Below are positions 16,942 to 26,228 of a DNA stretch of 64,000 nt, in pieces; within the stretch, counting starts at the first letter, position 1, and each line of letters begins with the position of its first letter. The position numbers and the translations under genes are program-made. The notes beneath the pieces are model-generated. The model was given only the letters and a program-made list of their open reading frames with translations. It was not told the origin of the DNA and searched no databases. The stretch lies in assembly GCA_963712065.1 (NCBI GenBank), contig CAVQGM010000002.1:868001-932000 (forward strand), given 5' to 3'. This DNA is from CAVQGM01 sp963712065 (lineage in GTDB: Bacteria; Actinomycetota; Acidimicrobiia; Acidimicrobiales; Acidimicrobilacustridaceae).

Positions 16942-17390
16942 CACGTCTATCCCGTGTAGGCGGGCGCTGCTCGAGCCGCTGACGGGAGCGGGGTCGTCGA
17001 CGGTGAGCCGGACTCGACGAGGGTGATGGTGAGGCTCCGATACTCGAATCCGTTCTGGCTCTCGAAGCCACTGGTGCCGAGGAAGCAAGTGGCGCGCAAC
17101 GGGACCCCGGGCAGGTCCCGCCGGAGCGGCCAGGGACTGCGCCCTGACCGGTCGGCCCAGGCCACGCCGCCGACGTCGTGGTCTTCCTGCGCCGGTGGCG
17201 GGCCGTTGACAGCTGTTGCTGATCGGTGGCTTCGATCGCAGCGGTCGGTCGGTCATTGATGAGGCTCGGTGTGGGGGCCGTCCAGGAGGTTCTGGATGCG
17301 CCTAGTGAGGCGAGGCGCGATACTCCGACGCGTGTTCGGACTTGGCGGTCAATGCCGTCAGGGCGGGTCGCCGCGCGAGGGCGGGTGCAC

Positions 17391-17828
17391 ATGATCGATG
17401 TCGTCACTCATCTCGAAGTCGGTCGCCCCGCCGCGGATGTCTTCGCGTTCGTCAGCGATCAGCTCAACGCCCCACGGTGGCAGCGCGGTCTGCGTGAGGT
17501 CCGGCGGACGACCGACGGTCCGATCGGCGTCGGAAGTGAGCACGTCTTCGTGCGCCGGTTCGCCGGACGGCGGATCGAGGCGCGTAACCGTTTCGTCGAG
17601 TTTGTGCCCGGCCGGTACGTCGCATTCGAGATCCCGGACGGCAAGATGACCGGACAAGCGTCCTACCTCGTGGAGCCAATCGATTCCGACCGGAGCCGGC
17701 TGACCAGCGGCATGCGGTTCGACGTCGCCGGATGGATGAGGATCGCCGAGCCGCTGCTTGCCCGGATCCTCGAGCGCGACACCCGGCGGGACGAACAGAC
17801 GCTCAAGCGGCTGCTCGAGGCCACCTAA
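17391..17828 (+). CDS. SRPBCC (polyketide cyclase/START-like) family protein
   Basis: A 145-residue helix-grip-fold protein. It begins MIDVVTHLEVGRPAADVFAF with the typical V-F-x-F-V-x-D motif of the first helix. GSEHVFVRRFAGRRIEARN and PGRYVAFEIPDGKMTGQAS follow for the central strands, with a long C-terminal helix (RIAEPLLARILERDTRRDEQ). Such proteins bind hydrophobic ligands in a central cavity. No catalytic residue is conserved across the family, so the role is open. The ATG start is preferred; upstream codons are not family-like. It appears intact between gene fragments. Confidence 0.8.
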   Translation: MIDVVTHLEVGRPAADVFAFVSDQLNAPRWQRGLREVRRTTDGPIGVGSEHVFVRRFAGRRIEARNRFVEFVPGRYVAFEIPDGKMTGQASYLVEPIDSDRSRLTSGMRFDVAGWMRIAEPLLARILERDTRRDEQTLKRLLEAT

Positions 17829-17835
17829 CCCTTTG

Positions 17836-18090
17836 AGCCCGGATGTTCGGGTACCGGCGTCCGACGACGTCGCCAGTTGGCGCGTCCACCCGAAGGCCAA
17901 GCAACGCTCCGACGGCACCATCGACCGCTACCTCGGGCGGCCACGCCATTTCGCCCGGTGGCTCGGGGCCGAGGGCCGAACCGACCCGCTCGCCGTCACC
18001 CGCAGCGACTGCGAGGCCTACCTCGGCGGGCTCGGCGACGCCGGCGCCGCCCCCCAAGACCATCCGCGTGGCGTGGATCATCGGCAAACT
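17836..18090 (+). pseudogene. Tyrosine integrase, N-terminal core-binding fragment
   Basis: The frame reads VHPKAKQRSDGTIDRYLGRP, FARWLGAEGRTDPLAVTRSD and CEAYLGGLGDAGAA, the helical SAM-like core-binding domain of phage integrases. It then continues in another frame as PKTIRVAWIIGKLRLSW. There is no catalytic domain. Together with the two C-terminal fragments at 995 and 7500, this shows repeated integrase loss in the region. Confidence 0.5.
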
Positions 18091-18164
18091 ACGTCTCTCT
18101 TGGAATCTCTCCGCGATGAAGCGTGGGGGCGGGTTTGACCGGACCCCGTTGGTCGGTCCACCCG

Positions 18165-18242
18165 CTACGAGAGCTTGGGTGGGTTGGTCCACCTCCACAG
18201 GTGCGCGAACTCGGCGGGGATGAGCATGCCGACGGCGGAGTG
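18165..18242 (-). pseudogene. IS3/IS481-type transposase, last 25 codons
   Basis: The minus strand reads HSAVGMLIPAEFAHLWRWTN then PPKLS and stop, matching the common end of rve transposases (H-S-A-x-G-x-x-x-P-x-E-F). The rest is gone. 18243-18442 has no gene. Confidence 0.45.
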
Positions 18243-18442
18243 AGGCGCCGCCAGCGCAGGAGCAGCGACGCGGGGTCCAGCCGCTGGCCACGCGCGGCGC
18301 GATTCAGCCTGCGAAAGGTGACTCTTGGCGTTGCTCGACTACCTTGTGATGGGTTCAGCCACGCTGCGTGGGCGCCGGCGGGTTTGGACCAGGGGCGACG
18401 GAGGCCGCGGTCGGCGGTCGTGCGGACGGAGACCTGGCGGAG

Positions 18443-20401
18443 ATGGCCGAGCGATCGGGGGATTGGGCGTCGGCGTCCATCGTCATTCCCGCGCACGACG
18501 AAGCGGACGCGCTGCCCGGCGTTCTCGCCTCGCTGCTCGACCAGGATCTCCGGGGGATGCGCCTCGAGGTGGTGGTGGTCGTGAACGGCTCCACCGACGG
18601 CACGGTCGCCGCCGCCCAATCGTTCGTGGGTGCCTTCGCGGCGTGTGGCCACCGGCTCCGTGTGGTGGAGATGGGGGCGGCCTCGAAGGCCTTGGCGCTC
18701 AACCGCGGCGACGAGGAGGCGACATCGTTCCCGCGTCTGTATCTGGACGCTGACATCCGCCTGTCCCGGAACGCGGTTCGGCGTTCGGTGGAAGCGCTCT
18801 CCGCAGCCAGCGCCCCGATGCTTGCCGCGCCGATGGTCGACGTCGCGAAGAGTGCCGCGCTCGCGGCGCGCCACTACGGTCACGTCTGGTCGCAGCTCCC
18901 GTACGTTCGTTCACACGTGCCGGGCGTCGGCTTCTACGGTGTCAACGAGGCGGGTCGTCGTCGATGGTGGCGCTTCCCAACGCGAATCGGAGCCGACGAC
19001 AAGTTCGTGCGTCTCCACTTCGACAGCGACGAGGCGATGGTCATCGGCGACGCGTCGTTCACGGTGTTCCTTCCCGAACGGACCGGGGAGCTCTTGCAGG
19101 TGAGGGCTCGATGGACGTCGCTCAATCGCGAGATCGTCAGGCATTGCCCTGGACTCGATGGTCGCGACCGTTCTCGTTGGGTTTCGTCGTTTCGCGAGCT
19201 CGCGGCCCACCCGTCGGTGTGGCCCGAGGTGCCGGCCTTCCTCATGGTCTGGACAGGGGCGTGGGGATTGTCGCTTCTCCGAACGGTGGGCATCGGCCCG
19301 GTGTGGGCGCGGGCGGCATCGTCGGTTGCGCGAACGCCTCGCACCGCAGCGTCACCCGAGCGCGTCTCGGCGGCTCCCGCACCGACACCCAGCACCGTCG
19401 AGGTCCCGGCCTCGGAGGGCATCCACGTCGTCGTCGTGATGTTCAACTCGATCGCGACGGCCCCCGGCTGCATCGAACGCCTCCTGGCCAGCAGGGGCAT
19501 CGGGGAGCTGCGGATCACGGTCGTCGACAACGCGTCGAGCGACGATGGGGCGCAGGCGGTTGCTGAACGGTTCCCGGACGTCGAGGTCATCACGAACGAG
19601 CTGAACGTCGGGTTCGCGGCAGCGGTGAACCCAGCCGTGAAGGAATCGCACAGTCGGTGGTTGGCCATCATCAACCCCGACGTCGAGGTCCGGCCCGACA
19701 CCATCGCATCCTGTGTGGCGTACCTCGAGGAACACCCTGCGGTCGGCTGCGTCGGTGTCCCTGCGGTGCGGGCGGATGGTTCGGTCAACGACCGCTCGTT
19801 CTTCATGCGCCCGACGCTGTGGAGCGAGCTCATGTTGGCGTTGGGAGCCCACAGGATCGCACCCGGATCGCGGGTTCTGAACCCCGAGCAGCATCTCGCC
19901 CACCGCCCCCAGGCAGCCCCGCTTCCCGTCGATGCCGTCGCAGGCTGTTTCACCGTCATCGACCGGGCGCTGTTCGAACACCTCGGTGGCTACGACGAGG
20001 ACTACTTCCTGTGCGGGGAGGACCTGGATCTGAGCGTCCGTGCCGTCGAAGCGGGCGCGGCGCCGACCGTCGTTGCGGTCCCACCGATCCTCCACCACTC
20101 CGAGGGATCCTTCGCCACGCGGGGCGACGCCCTGATCGCCTACCTGCGGGGCCGTTCCCAGTTCGAGCGCCGGTGGTGGCCGGCGAGTCACGCGGTGGCG
20201 GCCGAGGTCATCCGCACCGCCGGGATCCTGGCCCGGCTCGTTGCCCTCGAGATCCTGCGGTCGCCGCGCCGGGCTGATCTGGCACACGTGTGGGCCCACC
20301 GACGCGAATGGACGGGACCGCATGGCCCGCGGTCCCGTCGCCGGCGAGCCGACGCCGTCCGTCGCATGGAGAGACGGAGCGACGGGGCTCCGCAAGCCTG
20401 A
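18443..20401 (+). CDS. Tandem family-2 glycosyltransferase (two GT-A domains)
   Basis: 652 residues from ATG 18443; an in-frame GTG at 18368 would add 25 residues without domain content. Domain 1 (about 10-270) starts ASIVIPAHDEADALPGVLAS, with VVVVNGSTDGTVAAA and the metal-binding D-x-D-like LYLDADIRLSR. A linker with a hydrophobic stretch follows (FLMVWTGAWGLSLL, about 290). Domain 2 (about 335-600) is rhamnosyltransferase-like (WbbL type): HVVVVMFNSIATAPGCI, ITVVDNASSDDGAQAV, NELNVGFAAAVNPAVK, WLAIINPDVEV, and GGYDEDYFLCGEDLDLSVRA with the ED catalytic pair. Probably builds a cell-surface polysaccharide from nucleotide sugars at the membrane. Confidence 0.85.
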   Translation: MAERSGDWASASIVIPAHDEADALPGVLASLLDQDLRGMRLEVVVVVNGSTDGTVAAAQSFVGAFAACGHRLRVVEMGAASKALALNRGDEEATSFPRLYLDADIRLSRNAVRRSVEALSAASAPMLAAPMVDVAKSAALAARHYGHVWSQLPYVRSHVPGVGFYGVNEAGRRRWWRFPTRIGADDKFVRLHFDSDEAMVIGDASFTVFLPERTGELLQVRARWTSLNREIVRHCPGLDGRDRSRWVSSFRELAAHPSVWPEVPAFLMVWTGAWGLSLLRTVGIGPVWARAASSVARTPRTAASPERVSAAPAPTPSTVEVPASEGIHVVVVMFNSIATAPGCIERLLASRGIGELRITVVDNASSDDGAQAVAERFPDVEVITNELNVGFAAAVNPAVKESHSRWLAIINPDVEVRPDTIASCVAYLEEHPAVGCVGVPAVRADGSVNDRSFFMRPTLWSELMLALGAHRIAPGSRVLNPEQHLAHRPQAAPLPVDAVAGCFTVIDRALFEHLGGYDEDYFLCGEDLDLSVRAVEAGAAPTVVAVPPILHHSEGSFATRGDALIAYLRGRSQFERRWWPASHAVAAEVIRTAGILARLVALEILRSPRRADLAHVWAHRREWTGPHGPRSRRRRADAVRRMERRSDGAPQA

Positions 20402-20642
20402 GCCGTGCGGGCCAGCCGGGGGCGGTGTCAGCGACGACCACGCGGCCCCGCACCGCGGCGTCCAGTGCCCCGTGTCGGCACCATCCCCGTGCCGCGGCTC
20501 GTTCGCGTCGACAGGCCGGGACCATATGCTGGCCGAGCCGTCCGAGCCGTCCGAGCGCGCGGCCGTGTCGTCGGGCGAGCGGTGGCGGGACCGGCGATCA
20601 CGATCAACCGGCCGATCGGGAGCCGGCGAAGGAGGCAACGAG

Positions 20643-21470
20643 ATGACTGGCATCGCAACCGACGAGGAACGTCGCGCCCGGACACCACGCGGAGTCTGGC
20701 CCGTCGACCGTCGTCGCGTCGCGGCGGCCTCCGCGGCCATCCTGGCGCTCGCCGCGACGATCGTCGCCGTCGTGATCCGCCTTCCCGACGGTGCGATCGG
20801 CGGACTCGTCGCGTTCGCGCTCGGTCTCGTCGTGGTGCCACTGGTCGCCTCCCCGCTCGAGTGGCTCGTCCACCGCTGCGTCTACCACGTCCCGGTCCTG
20901 CGGCCGCTGCGACCGATCAACACCGTGCACACTGCCCACCACTTCGCCTACTTTCCCACCTGGCGGTACGTGACGGCCGGGCCGCCTCGACGGCTGGCCA
21001 TCACTTCGGACGGAGCGCCCGACGTCCACACCTCCCGGTGGGGCAACGGTCGGGTTCGGCTTGCCCACTTCACGTGGTACATGGCGATCGGTGTGATCGC
21101 CGTGTGGATCCCCGCGTGGCTGTTCACCGGCGACGCCGCGTTCCTCGCCGGCGTGATCGCGTCCTCGGCGATCGTGTCGAACCTGTTCATCGTCGTGCAC
21201 GACACGATCCACCGACCAGGGAGCCACCGGCTCGTCGAGGCCCAGCCGTGGTTCGCCTTCCTCGATCGCCATCACTACATCCACCACGTCGACCTCGGCG
21301 CCAACCTGAACTTCCTGCTCCCGCTCGCGGACTGGGCGTTCGGCACCCTCAGGACCGAGATGACCGATGACGAGCTCGCCGGTCACGGCACCCTCGAACA
21401 GGCCAAGACCCGCCCCGTCGGGGCCGGTGAGCGGGCTCGGCAGGCCGCCGTGGCCACGCCGCACACCTGA
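20643..21470 (+). CDS. Fatty acid hydroxylase / sterol desaturase family membrane enzyme
   Basis: 275 residues, ATG preceded by CGAAGGAGGCAACGAG (strong SD). Several membrane helices (AAASAAILALAATIVAVVI and later pairs) alternate with the di-iron histidine boxes: EWLVHR, HTAHH, HDTIH and DRHHYIHHVD. This is the HX3H/HX2HH pattern of O2-dependent integral-membrane hydroxylases that act on lipids. Substrate unknown; carotenoid, sterol or fatty acyl chains are possible. It follows the glycosyltransferase by 240 bp on the same strand, without evidence of an operon. Confidence 0.85.
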   Translation: MTGIATDEERRARTPRGVWPVDRRRVAAASAAILALAATIVAVVIRLPDGAIGGLVAFALGLVVVPLVASPLEWLVHRCVYHVPVLRPLRPINTVHTAHHFAYFPTWRYVTAGPPRRLAITSDGAPDVHTSRWGNGRVRLAHFTWYMAIGVIAVWIPAWLFTGDAAFLAGVIASSAIVSNLFIVVHDTIHRPGSHRLVEAQPWFAFLDRHHYIHHVDLGANLNFLLPLADWAFGTLRTEMTDDELAGHGTLEQAKTRPVGAGERARQAAVATPHT

Positions 21471-21598
21471 GGCCGCGCTTCGCCCGACCCGACGCAGGCA
21501 GGCCGTTCGGTCTCGGCGAATCGGGCCTGCATGGCACCACGCGCGGGCTGGTTGCGGCCCGGAGGTGGTGGTCCGGCCGGGGACCTACGCTCGCGCCC

Positions 21599-22702
21599 AT
21601 GGGGTCCGACCGCGTCGTGGCGAGCTTCGAGATCCACGCCACTCGCTACGTCGATCACGAAGGGACGCCACTCGGGCCACTCCCGGACTGGGCCGAGGAC
21701 CGGGACTCGATGGTGGCGCTGTACCGCGCCATGGCGCTCACCCGCGCCTTCGACGCCCGGGCCGTCGCCCTCCAGCGCAGCGGTCAGCTCGGCACGTACG
21801 CGTCGTCGCTCGGCCAGGAGGCCGTCGCCGTCGGCGTCGCCGCCGCCATGGACGCCCGTGACGTGCTGGTGCCGTCGTTCCGCGAGCAGGGTGCGCAGCT
21901 GTGGCGCGGGGTCACGATGGTCGAGCTGCTCCTCTACTGGGGAGGCGACGAACGGGGCAGTGACTTCGGCGGGCCGCGGCAGGACTTCCCCGTCGCCGTG
22001 CCGGTCGGCTCGCAGGCCTCGCACGCGGCCGGCGTGGCCATGGCGTTCCGTCTCCGTGCCGAGCCCCGGGTGGCCGTCTGCGTGATCGGCGACGGTGCCA
22101 CCTCGAAAGGCGACGTCTACGAGGCACTCAACTTCGCCGGGGTCCGCCGGCTGCCGGCCGTGTTCGTGATCAACGACAACCAGTGGGCCATCTCGGTGCC
22201 CCGGTCGGCGCAGAGCGCGGCGGCCACCCTTGCCCAGAAGGCGATCGCCGCTGGCGTCGACGGCGAGCAGGTCGACGGCAACGACGTGATCGCGGTGCGC
22301 GAACGGGTCGGGCTGGCCGTCGAACGGGCCCGGGCGGGCGGCGGCCCCACCCTCGTCGAAGCCGTCACCTACCGCCTCGCCGACCACACCACCGCCGACG
22401 ACGCCAGCCGCTATCGCGACGAGGCCGAGGTGAGCGCCCACTGGGCGCGCGAGCCCCTCTCGAGGATCCGCACCCTGCTCGTGGACCGGGGGTGGTGGGG
22501 CCGCGACGACGAAGAGGGCCTCCTCGGCGAGACCCGCGCCCAGGTCGCCGACGCGGTGCAGCGCTACCTCGCCATCGACCCCCTCCCGGCCGTGTCGATG
22601 TTCGACCACCTCCACGCCACCCTGCCCCGGGCGCTCGAGGCGCAGCGCGACGAGGTGGCGCGCCGCTTCCCCCCGGGCGGAGCGAGCGGCGGCCATGGCT
22701 GA
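21599..22702 (+). CDS. Branched-chain 2-oxoacid dehydrogenase E1 component, alpha subunit
   Basis: 367 residues. The thiamine-diphosphate enzyme decarboxylates a 2-oxoacid and passes the acyl group to E2. The ThDP motif GDG...N is in [20 protein letters not shown] followed by [14 protein letters not shown]. The substrate loop is in [20 protein letters not shown] and [15 protein letters not shown], and the phosphorylation-loop equivalent in [15 protein letters not shown]. Overlaps the E1beta start by 8 bp. The neighbouring Leu/Val dehydrogenase argues for branched-chain oxoacids over pyruvate, although E1alpha of both complexes look alike. ATG at 21599 is the first family-like start. Confidence 0.9.
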   Translation: MGSDRVVASFEIHATRYVDHEGTPLGPLPDWAEDRDSMVALYRAMALTRAFDARAVALQRSGQLGTYASSLGQEAVAVGVAAAMDARDVLVPSFREQGAQLWRGVTMVELLLYWGGDERGSDFGGPRQDFPVAVPVGSQASHAAGVAMAFRLRAEPRVAVCVIGDGATSKGDVYEALNFAGVRRLPAVFVINDNQWAISVPRSAQSAAATLAQKAIAAGVDGEQVDGNDVIAVRERVGLAVERARAGGGPTLVEAVTYRLADHTTADDASRYRDEAEVSAHWAREPLSRIRTLLVDRGWWGRDDEEGLLGETRAQVADAVQRYLAIDPLPAVSMFDHLHATLPRALEAQRDEVARRFPPGGASGGHG

Positions 22703-23679
22703 GCTCACCCTGGTCGAAGCGGTGCGCACCGCGCTGGCCCGCGCCATGGCCGACGACCCCACCGTGATCGTGCTGGGCGAGGACGTGGGCGTCGATGGCG
22801 GGGTGTTCCGGGCCACCGACGGCCTGCTGGCCCGCTTCGGCCCCGACCGCGTCGTCGACACGCCGCTCTCGGAGGCCCTCTTCTGCGGCCTCGCCGTCGG
22901 CCTCGGGGCCCAGGGCCTCCGACCGGTGGTGGAGTTCCAGTTCCTCGGCTTCCTCGTATCCCGGTCTCGACCAGCTCGTGAACCACGCCAGCCGGCTGCG
23001 CAACCGCACCCGCGGGCGGCTGAGCTGCCCGATCGTGATCCGGAGCGTGTGGGGTGGCGGCATCGGCGCCCCCGAGCACCACTCCGAGGCCACCGAGGCC
23101 TTGCCGGCGCACATCCCCGGGTTGCGCGTGGTGATGCCGTCGTCGCCGGCGCGCGCCTACGGCCTCCTGCTGGCCGCCATCGCCGATCCCGACCCGGTCG
23201 TGTTCCTCGAGCCGGCGCGCCGCTACCGCTCGGGCCGAGAGGAGGTCGACGACGACGGCGTCGCCCTCCCGCTCGATCGCTGCGTCGTCCTGCGACCGGG
23301 GGACGACCTGACCCTGGTGTCCTGGGGGGCGACGGTCGGCGAGGTGCTCGAGGCGGCGGAGGTGCTCGCCGTCGACGACGGGGTGCAGGCCGAGGTCATC
23401 GACGTCTCCACGGTCAAGCCGCTCGACCACGACACGATCCTGTCGTCGGTGGCGCGCACCGGCCGCTGCGTCATCGTGCACGAGGCGGCCCGAGCGGGCG
23501 GCGTGGGCGCCGAGATCGCCGCGGTGCTGGCCGACGAAGGGCTCACCAGCCTGCTCGCCCCCGTGGCGCGGGTGGCCGGCTACGACACGATCATCCCCCT
23601 GGCCCGACTGGAGCACGCCTACCTGCCCGACGTCGATCGGGTCCTCGTCGCCGCCCGTCGCGCGCTGGAGTTCTCGTGA
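22695..23679 (+). pseudogene. Branched-chain 2-oxoacid dehydrogenase E1 component, beta subunit (interrupted by one extra base at about 22956)
   Basis: Starts [20 protein letters not shown] with [20 protein letters not shown] and [20 protein letters not shown], the normal E1beta N-terminus. At [11 protein letters not shown] the frame is lost. The +1 frame continues exactly where expected with [56 protein letters not shown] and the transketolase C-terminal domain [20 protein letters not shown], stopping at 23677-23679. The extra base is in CTTCCTCGTATCCC. Because E1alpha and E2 are intact and tightly coupled, a sequencing indel is the best explanation. Otherwise the complex would be dead. Confidence 0.85.
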
Positions 23680-24725
23680 GCGTCTTCGCCCTCCCCGACC
23701 TCGGCGAGGGACTGGTCTCCGCGGAGATCGTCGAGTGGCACGTCGCCGTCGGCGACCGCGTGGTCGCCGGCCAGCCCCTGGTGTCGGTGGAGACCGACAA
23801 GGCGGTGGTGGAGGTGCCGTCGCCCCGCGCCGGCACGATCGTGGCCCGGCACGGCGAGCCCGGCGATCTCCTCGCCGTCGGGAGACCGCTCGTGTCCTTC
23901 GGCCCGGACGACCCCACCGACGCCGGCACGGTGGTGGGGCACGTGCCCTCGCCGGGCGGCGGACGGGCGACCCCCGCGGTGCGCGTGCTGGCCCGACGCC
24001 TGGGCGTCGACGTCGACGGGGTGGTCGGCACCGGTCCGGGCGGTGCGGTGACCAGCGCCGACGTCGAGGCGGCGGCCGGCCCCGGCGACCTGCGAACGGA
24101 GCCGCTGCGCGGCGTGCGGCGAGCCATGGCCACGAACATGGCCAGCGCCCACCGCGAGGTGGTCCCGGCCACCGTGCAGGACCTGGCCGACGTGAGCGAG
24201 TGGCCACCGGGCGCCGACGTGACGTTGCGGCTCGTACGTGCCATCGGCGTGGCCGCGACCGCCGTCCCTGCGCTCAACGCCGAGTACCTGGGACTGGACG
24301 AAGGCCGTCGATTCCGCGACGGCGTGCACGTGGGCGTGGCGGTCGAGACCGACGACGGGCTGTTCGTGCCCGTGCTCCGGGACGTCACCCGCCGCGAGCC
24401 CGCCGATCTCCGTGACGGGCTCGACCGACTCCGCGCCGACGTGGCCAGCCGGTCGATCCCGCGCCAGGAGCTCACCGGCGCCACCATCACGCTGTCGAAC
24501 TTCGGCATGCACGGCGGCCTGTTCGGCCAGCTCGTGGTCGTTCCGCCCCAGGTGGCCATCGTCGGCGCCGGCCGACTCCACGACGCGGTGGTGGCGCGAT
24601 CCGGCACCCCGGCGGTGCGGCGATCGCTGCCGCTGTCGCTGACGTTCGACCACCGCGTCGTCACCGGCGTCGAGGCAACCCGGTTCCTGGCGTCGGTGAT
24701 CGACGACCTGCACTCGCCGACCTGA
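23676..24725 (+). CDS. 2-oxoacid dehydrogenase E2 (dihydrolipoamide acyltransferase), short form with altered active-site motif
   Basis: 349 residues, GTG overlapping the E1beta stop (GTGA). One lipoyl domain (2-75) carries the lipoyl-lysine in [14 protein letters not shown]. The E1/E3-binding domain (about 92-130) reads [20 protein letters not shown] with [11 protein letters not shown]. The catalytic domain (about 140-349) has [20 protein letters not shown]. The usual active-site motif DHRxxDG appears as DHRVVTG: the His is present but the Asp is Thr. The catalytic domain is also shorter than usual. Known role is acyl transfer from E1 to CoA; whether this copy is fully active is uncertain. 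Confidence 0.85.
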   Translation: MSVFALPDLGEGLVSAEIVEWHVAVGDRVVAGQPLVSVETDKAVVEVPSPRAGTIVARHGEPGDLLAVGRPLVSFGPDDPTDAGTVVGHVPSPGGGRATPAVRVLARRLGVDVDGVVGTGPGGAVTSADVEAAAGPGDLRTEPLRGVRRAMATNMASAHREVVPATVQDLADVSEWPPGADVTLRLVRAIGVAATAVPALNAEYLGLDEGRRFRDGVHVGVAVETDDGLFVPVLRDVTRREPADLRDGLDRLRADVASRSIPRQELTGATITLSNFGMHGGLFGQLVVVPPQVAIVGAGRLHDAVVARSGTPAVRRSLPLSLTFDHRVVTGVEATRFLASVIDDLHSPT

Positions 24726-24751
24726 GACCACGAACCGAAGGAGCCCCCACC

Positions 24752-25903
24752 GTGCCCGAACCCGAACCGATGCGATCAGGCGCGGCACCGACCGCTCCCG
24801 ACGACCCGTTCCGCTTCGCCGACGATCTCGGTCCGGCCAAGGTCCTGCACCTCACGGAGCGCACCACGGGGCTGCGGGCCGTGCTGGTCATCGACAACGT
24901 GGCCGCCGGGCCGGCCATCGGCGGCACCCGCATGGCGCCCGACGTGACCGCCGCCGAGTGCTTCGCCCTCGCCCGGGCCATGACCCTCAAGAACGCCGCC
25001 GCCGGCCTGCCCCACGGCGGCGCCAAGAGCGTGATCTGTGCCGACCCACGCATGGGCCTCGCCGACAAGGAGCGCCTGGTGCGAGCCTTCGGCGGCGCCA
25101 TCGCCGACCTCGCCGACTACATCGCCGGTCCCGACATGGGCACCGACGAGCTGGCCATGGCCTGGGTGCGCGACGAGACCGGGCGAGCCGTCGGCCTCCC
25201 CGCCGAGCTCGGCGGCATCCCACTCGACGAGCTGGGCGCCACCGGGTTCGGCCTCGCCGTCGCCGTCGAGCTGGCGGCGCCCCACGCCGGAGTCGACCTC
25301 GACGGGGCCCGGGTGGCCGTGCAGGGGTTCGGGTCGGTGGGCCGCCACACCGCCCGGTTCCTCGCCGGACGCGGATGTCGTCTGGTCGCGGCGTCCGACT
25401 CCACTGGCGCCGTCGTCGACGGCGACGGCCTCGACATCGACGCGTTGGTCGCCACCAAGCGATCGGGCCACGGCCTCGTCGACCACCCGGACGTCACCCA
25501 CCTCGACCGCGACGACCTGATCGGCGTGGACTGCGACATCTGGGTGACGGCCGCCCGCCCGGACGCGATCCGCGCCGACAACGTCGACCGCCTCCGGGCG
25601 CGGATGGTGGCGCAGGGCGCGAACATCGGGGTCACCCGCGAGGCCGAGGAACGCCTGCACGAGCGTGGCGTGCTGTCCTTGCCCGACTTCATCGTGAACG
25701 CGGGCGGCGTGATCTGCGCTGCCGTCGAGTACGCGGGGGGAACCCGCACCCAGGCGTTCGCCACGATCGAGGAGCGCATCCGCGACAACCTCGCCGAGGT
25801 GCTCGATCGGGCGGCGTCGTCGCACCGGATGGCGATGGATGCCGCACGCGAGATGGCCGATGCGCGCGTCCGGCGAGCGATGACCACCCGCCGCTGGACC
25901 TGA
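24752..25903 (+). CDS. Glu/Leu/Phe/Val dehydrogenase family (probable leucine/valine dehydrogenase)
   Basis: 383 residues, GTG start after GAAGGAGCCCCCACC. It catalyses NAD(P)-dependent oxidative deamination of branched-chain amino acids to 2-oxoacids. The catalytic Lys is in GLPHGGAKSVICADP, with the Asp region IAGPDMGTDELAMAW. The Rossmann loop is VAVQGFGSVGRHTARFLAG, and VNAGGVICAAVEYAGGT follows. Length and motifs fit the Leu/Val branch (about 360-380) better than glutamate dehydrogenases (about 410-450). It lies directly after the oxoacid dehydrogenase genes, feeding them substrate. Confidence 0.88.
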   Translation: MPEPEPMRSGAAPTAPDDPFRFADDLGPAKVLHLTERTTGLRAVLVIDNVAAGPAIGGTRMAPDVTAAECFALARAMTLKNAAAGLPHGGAKSVICADPRMGLADKERLVRAFGGAIADLADYIAGPDMGTDELAMAWVRDETGRAVGLPAELGGIPLDELGATGFGLAVAVELAAPHAGVDLDGARVAVQGFGSVGRHTARFLAGRGCRLVAASDSTGAVVDGDGLDIDALVATKRSGHGLVDHPDVTHLDRDDLIGVDCDIWVTAARPDAIRADNVDRLRARMVAQGANIGVTREAEERLHERGVLSLPDFIVNAGGVICAAVEYAGGTRTQAFATIEERIRDNLAEVLDRAASSHRMAMDAAREMADARVRRAMTTRRWT

Positions 25904-26228
25904 CCCGCAGCCGCTGAGCCCGCGCTGACACCGGGCTCGTGTTCGGCCTCGTGCGGTGACCGGTGGCGGCGTCCTTTCGGCCGGGGAGTGCCGGTGGAGG
26001 TCCTACGCCCCTACTGGCGCGGCTCGGGAAGGTCGAAGCTGCGGGGCGAACGCCGTCGTTGCCCGAGGAAGGACCGGCATGGAGTGGGATCTCGGACTGG
26101 CGGGGGTCGGCGTGATGAGCGGGTGATGGCGACCACCTCACCAGAGCTGCGTCGTGCCCGGCGCGACGCCGAGCACGCGGCTTGTCGCCCGTGATCTGCG
26201 TGCCTCACGCCGAATACGGTGGGAGCTC
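25904..26228. other. Intergenic, no supported gene (325 bp)
   Basis: No ORF here resembles a protein family, and no clear hairpin terminator or repeat is visible. It probably contains the promoter of the acyl-CoA dehydrogenase gene. Confidence 0.5.

Noticed and set aside
22695..24725. Single E1beta-E2 fusion protein
   Set aside because: The long frame is an artefact of the +1 shift in E1beta; family-like E1beta codons continue in the other frame to a stop overlapping the E2 start.
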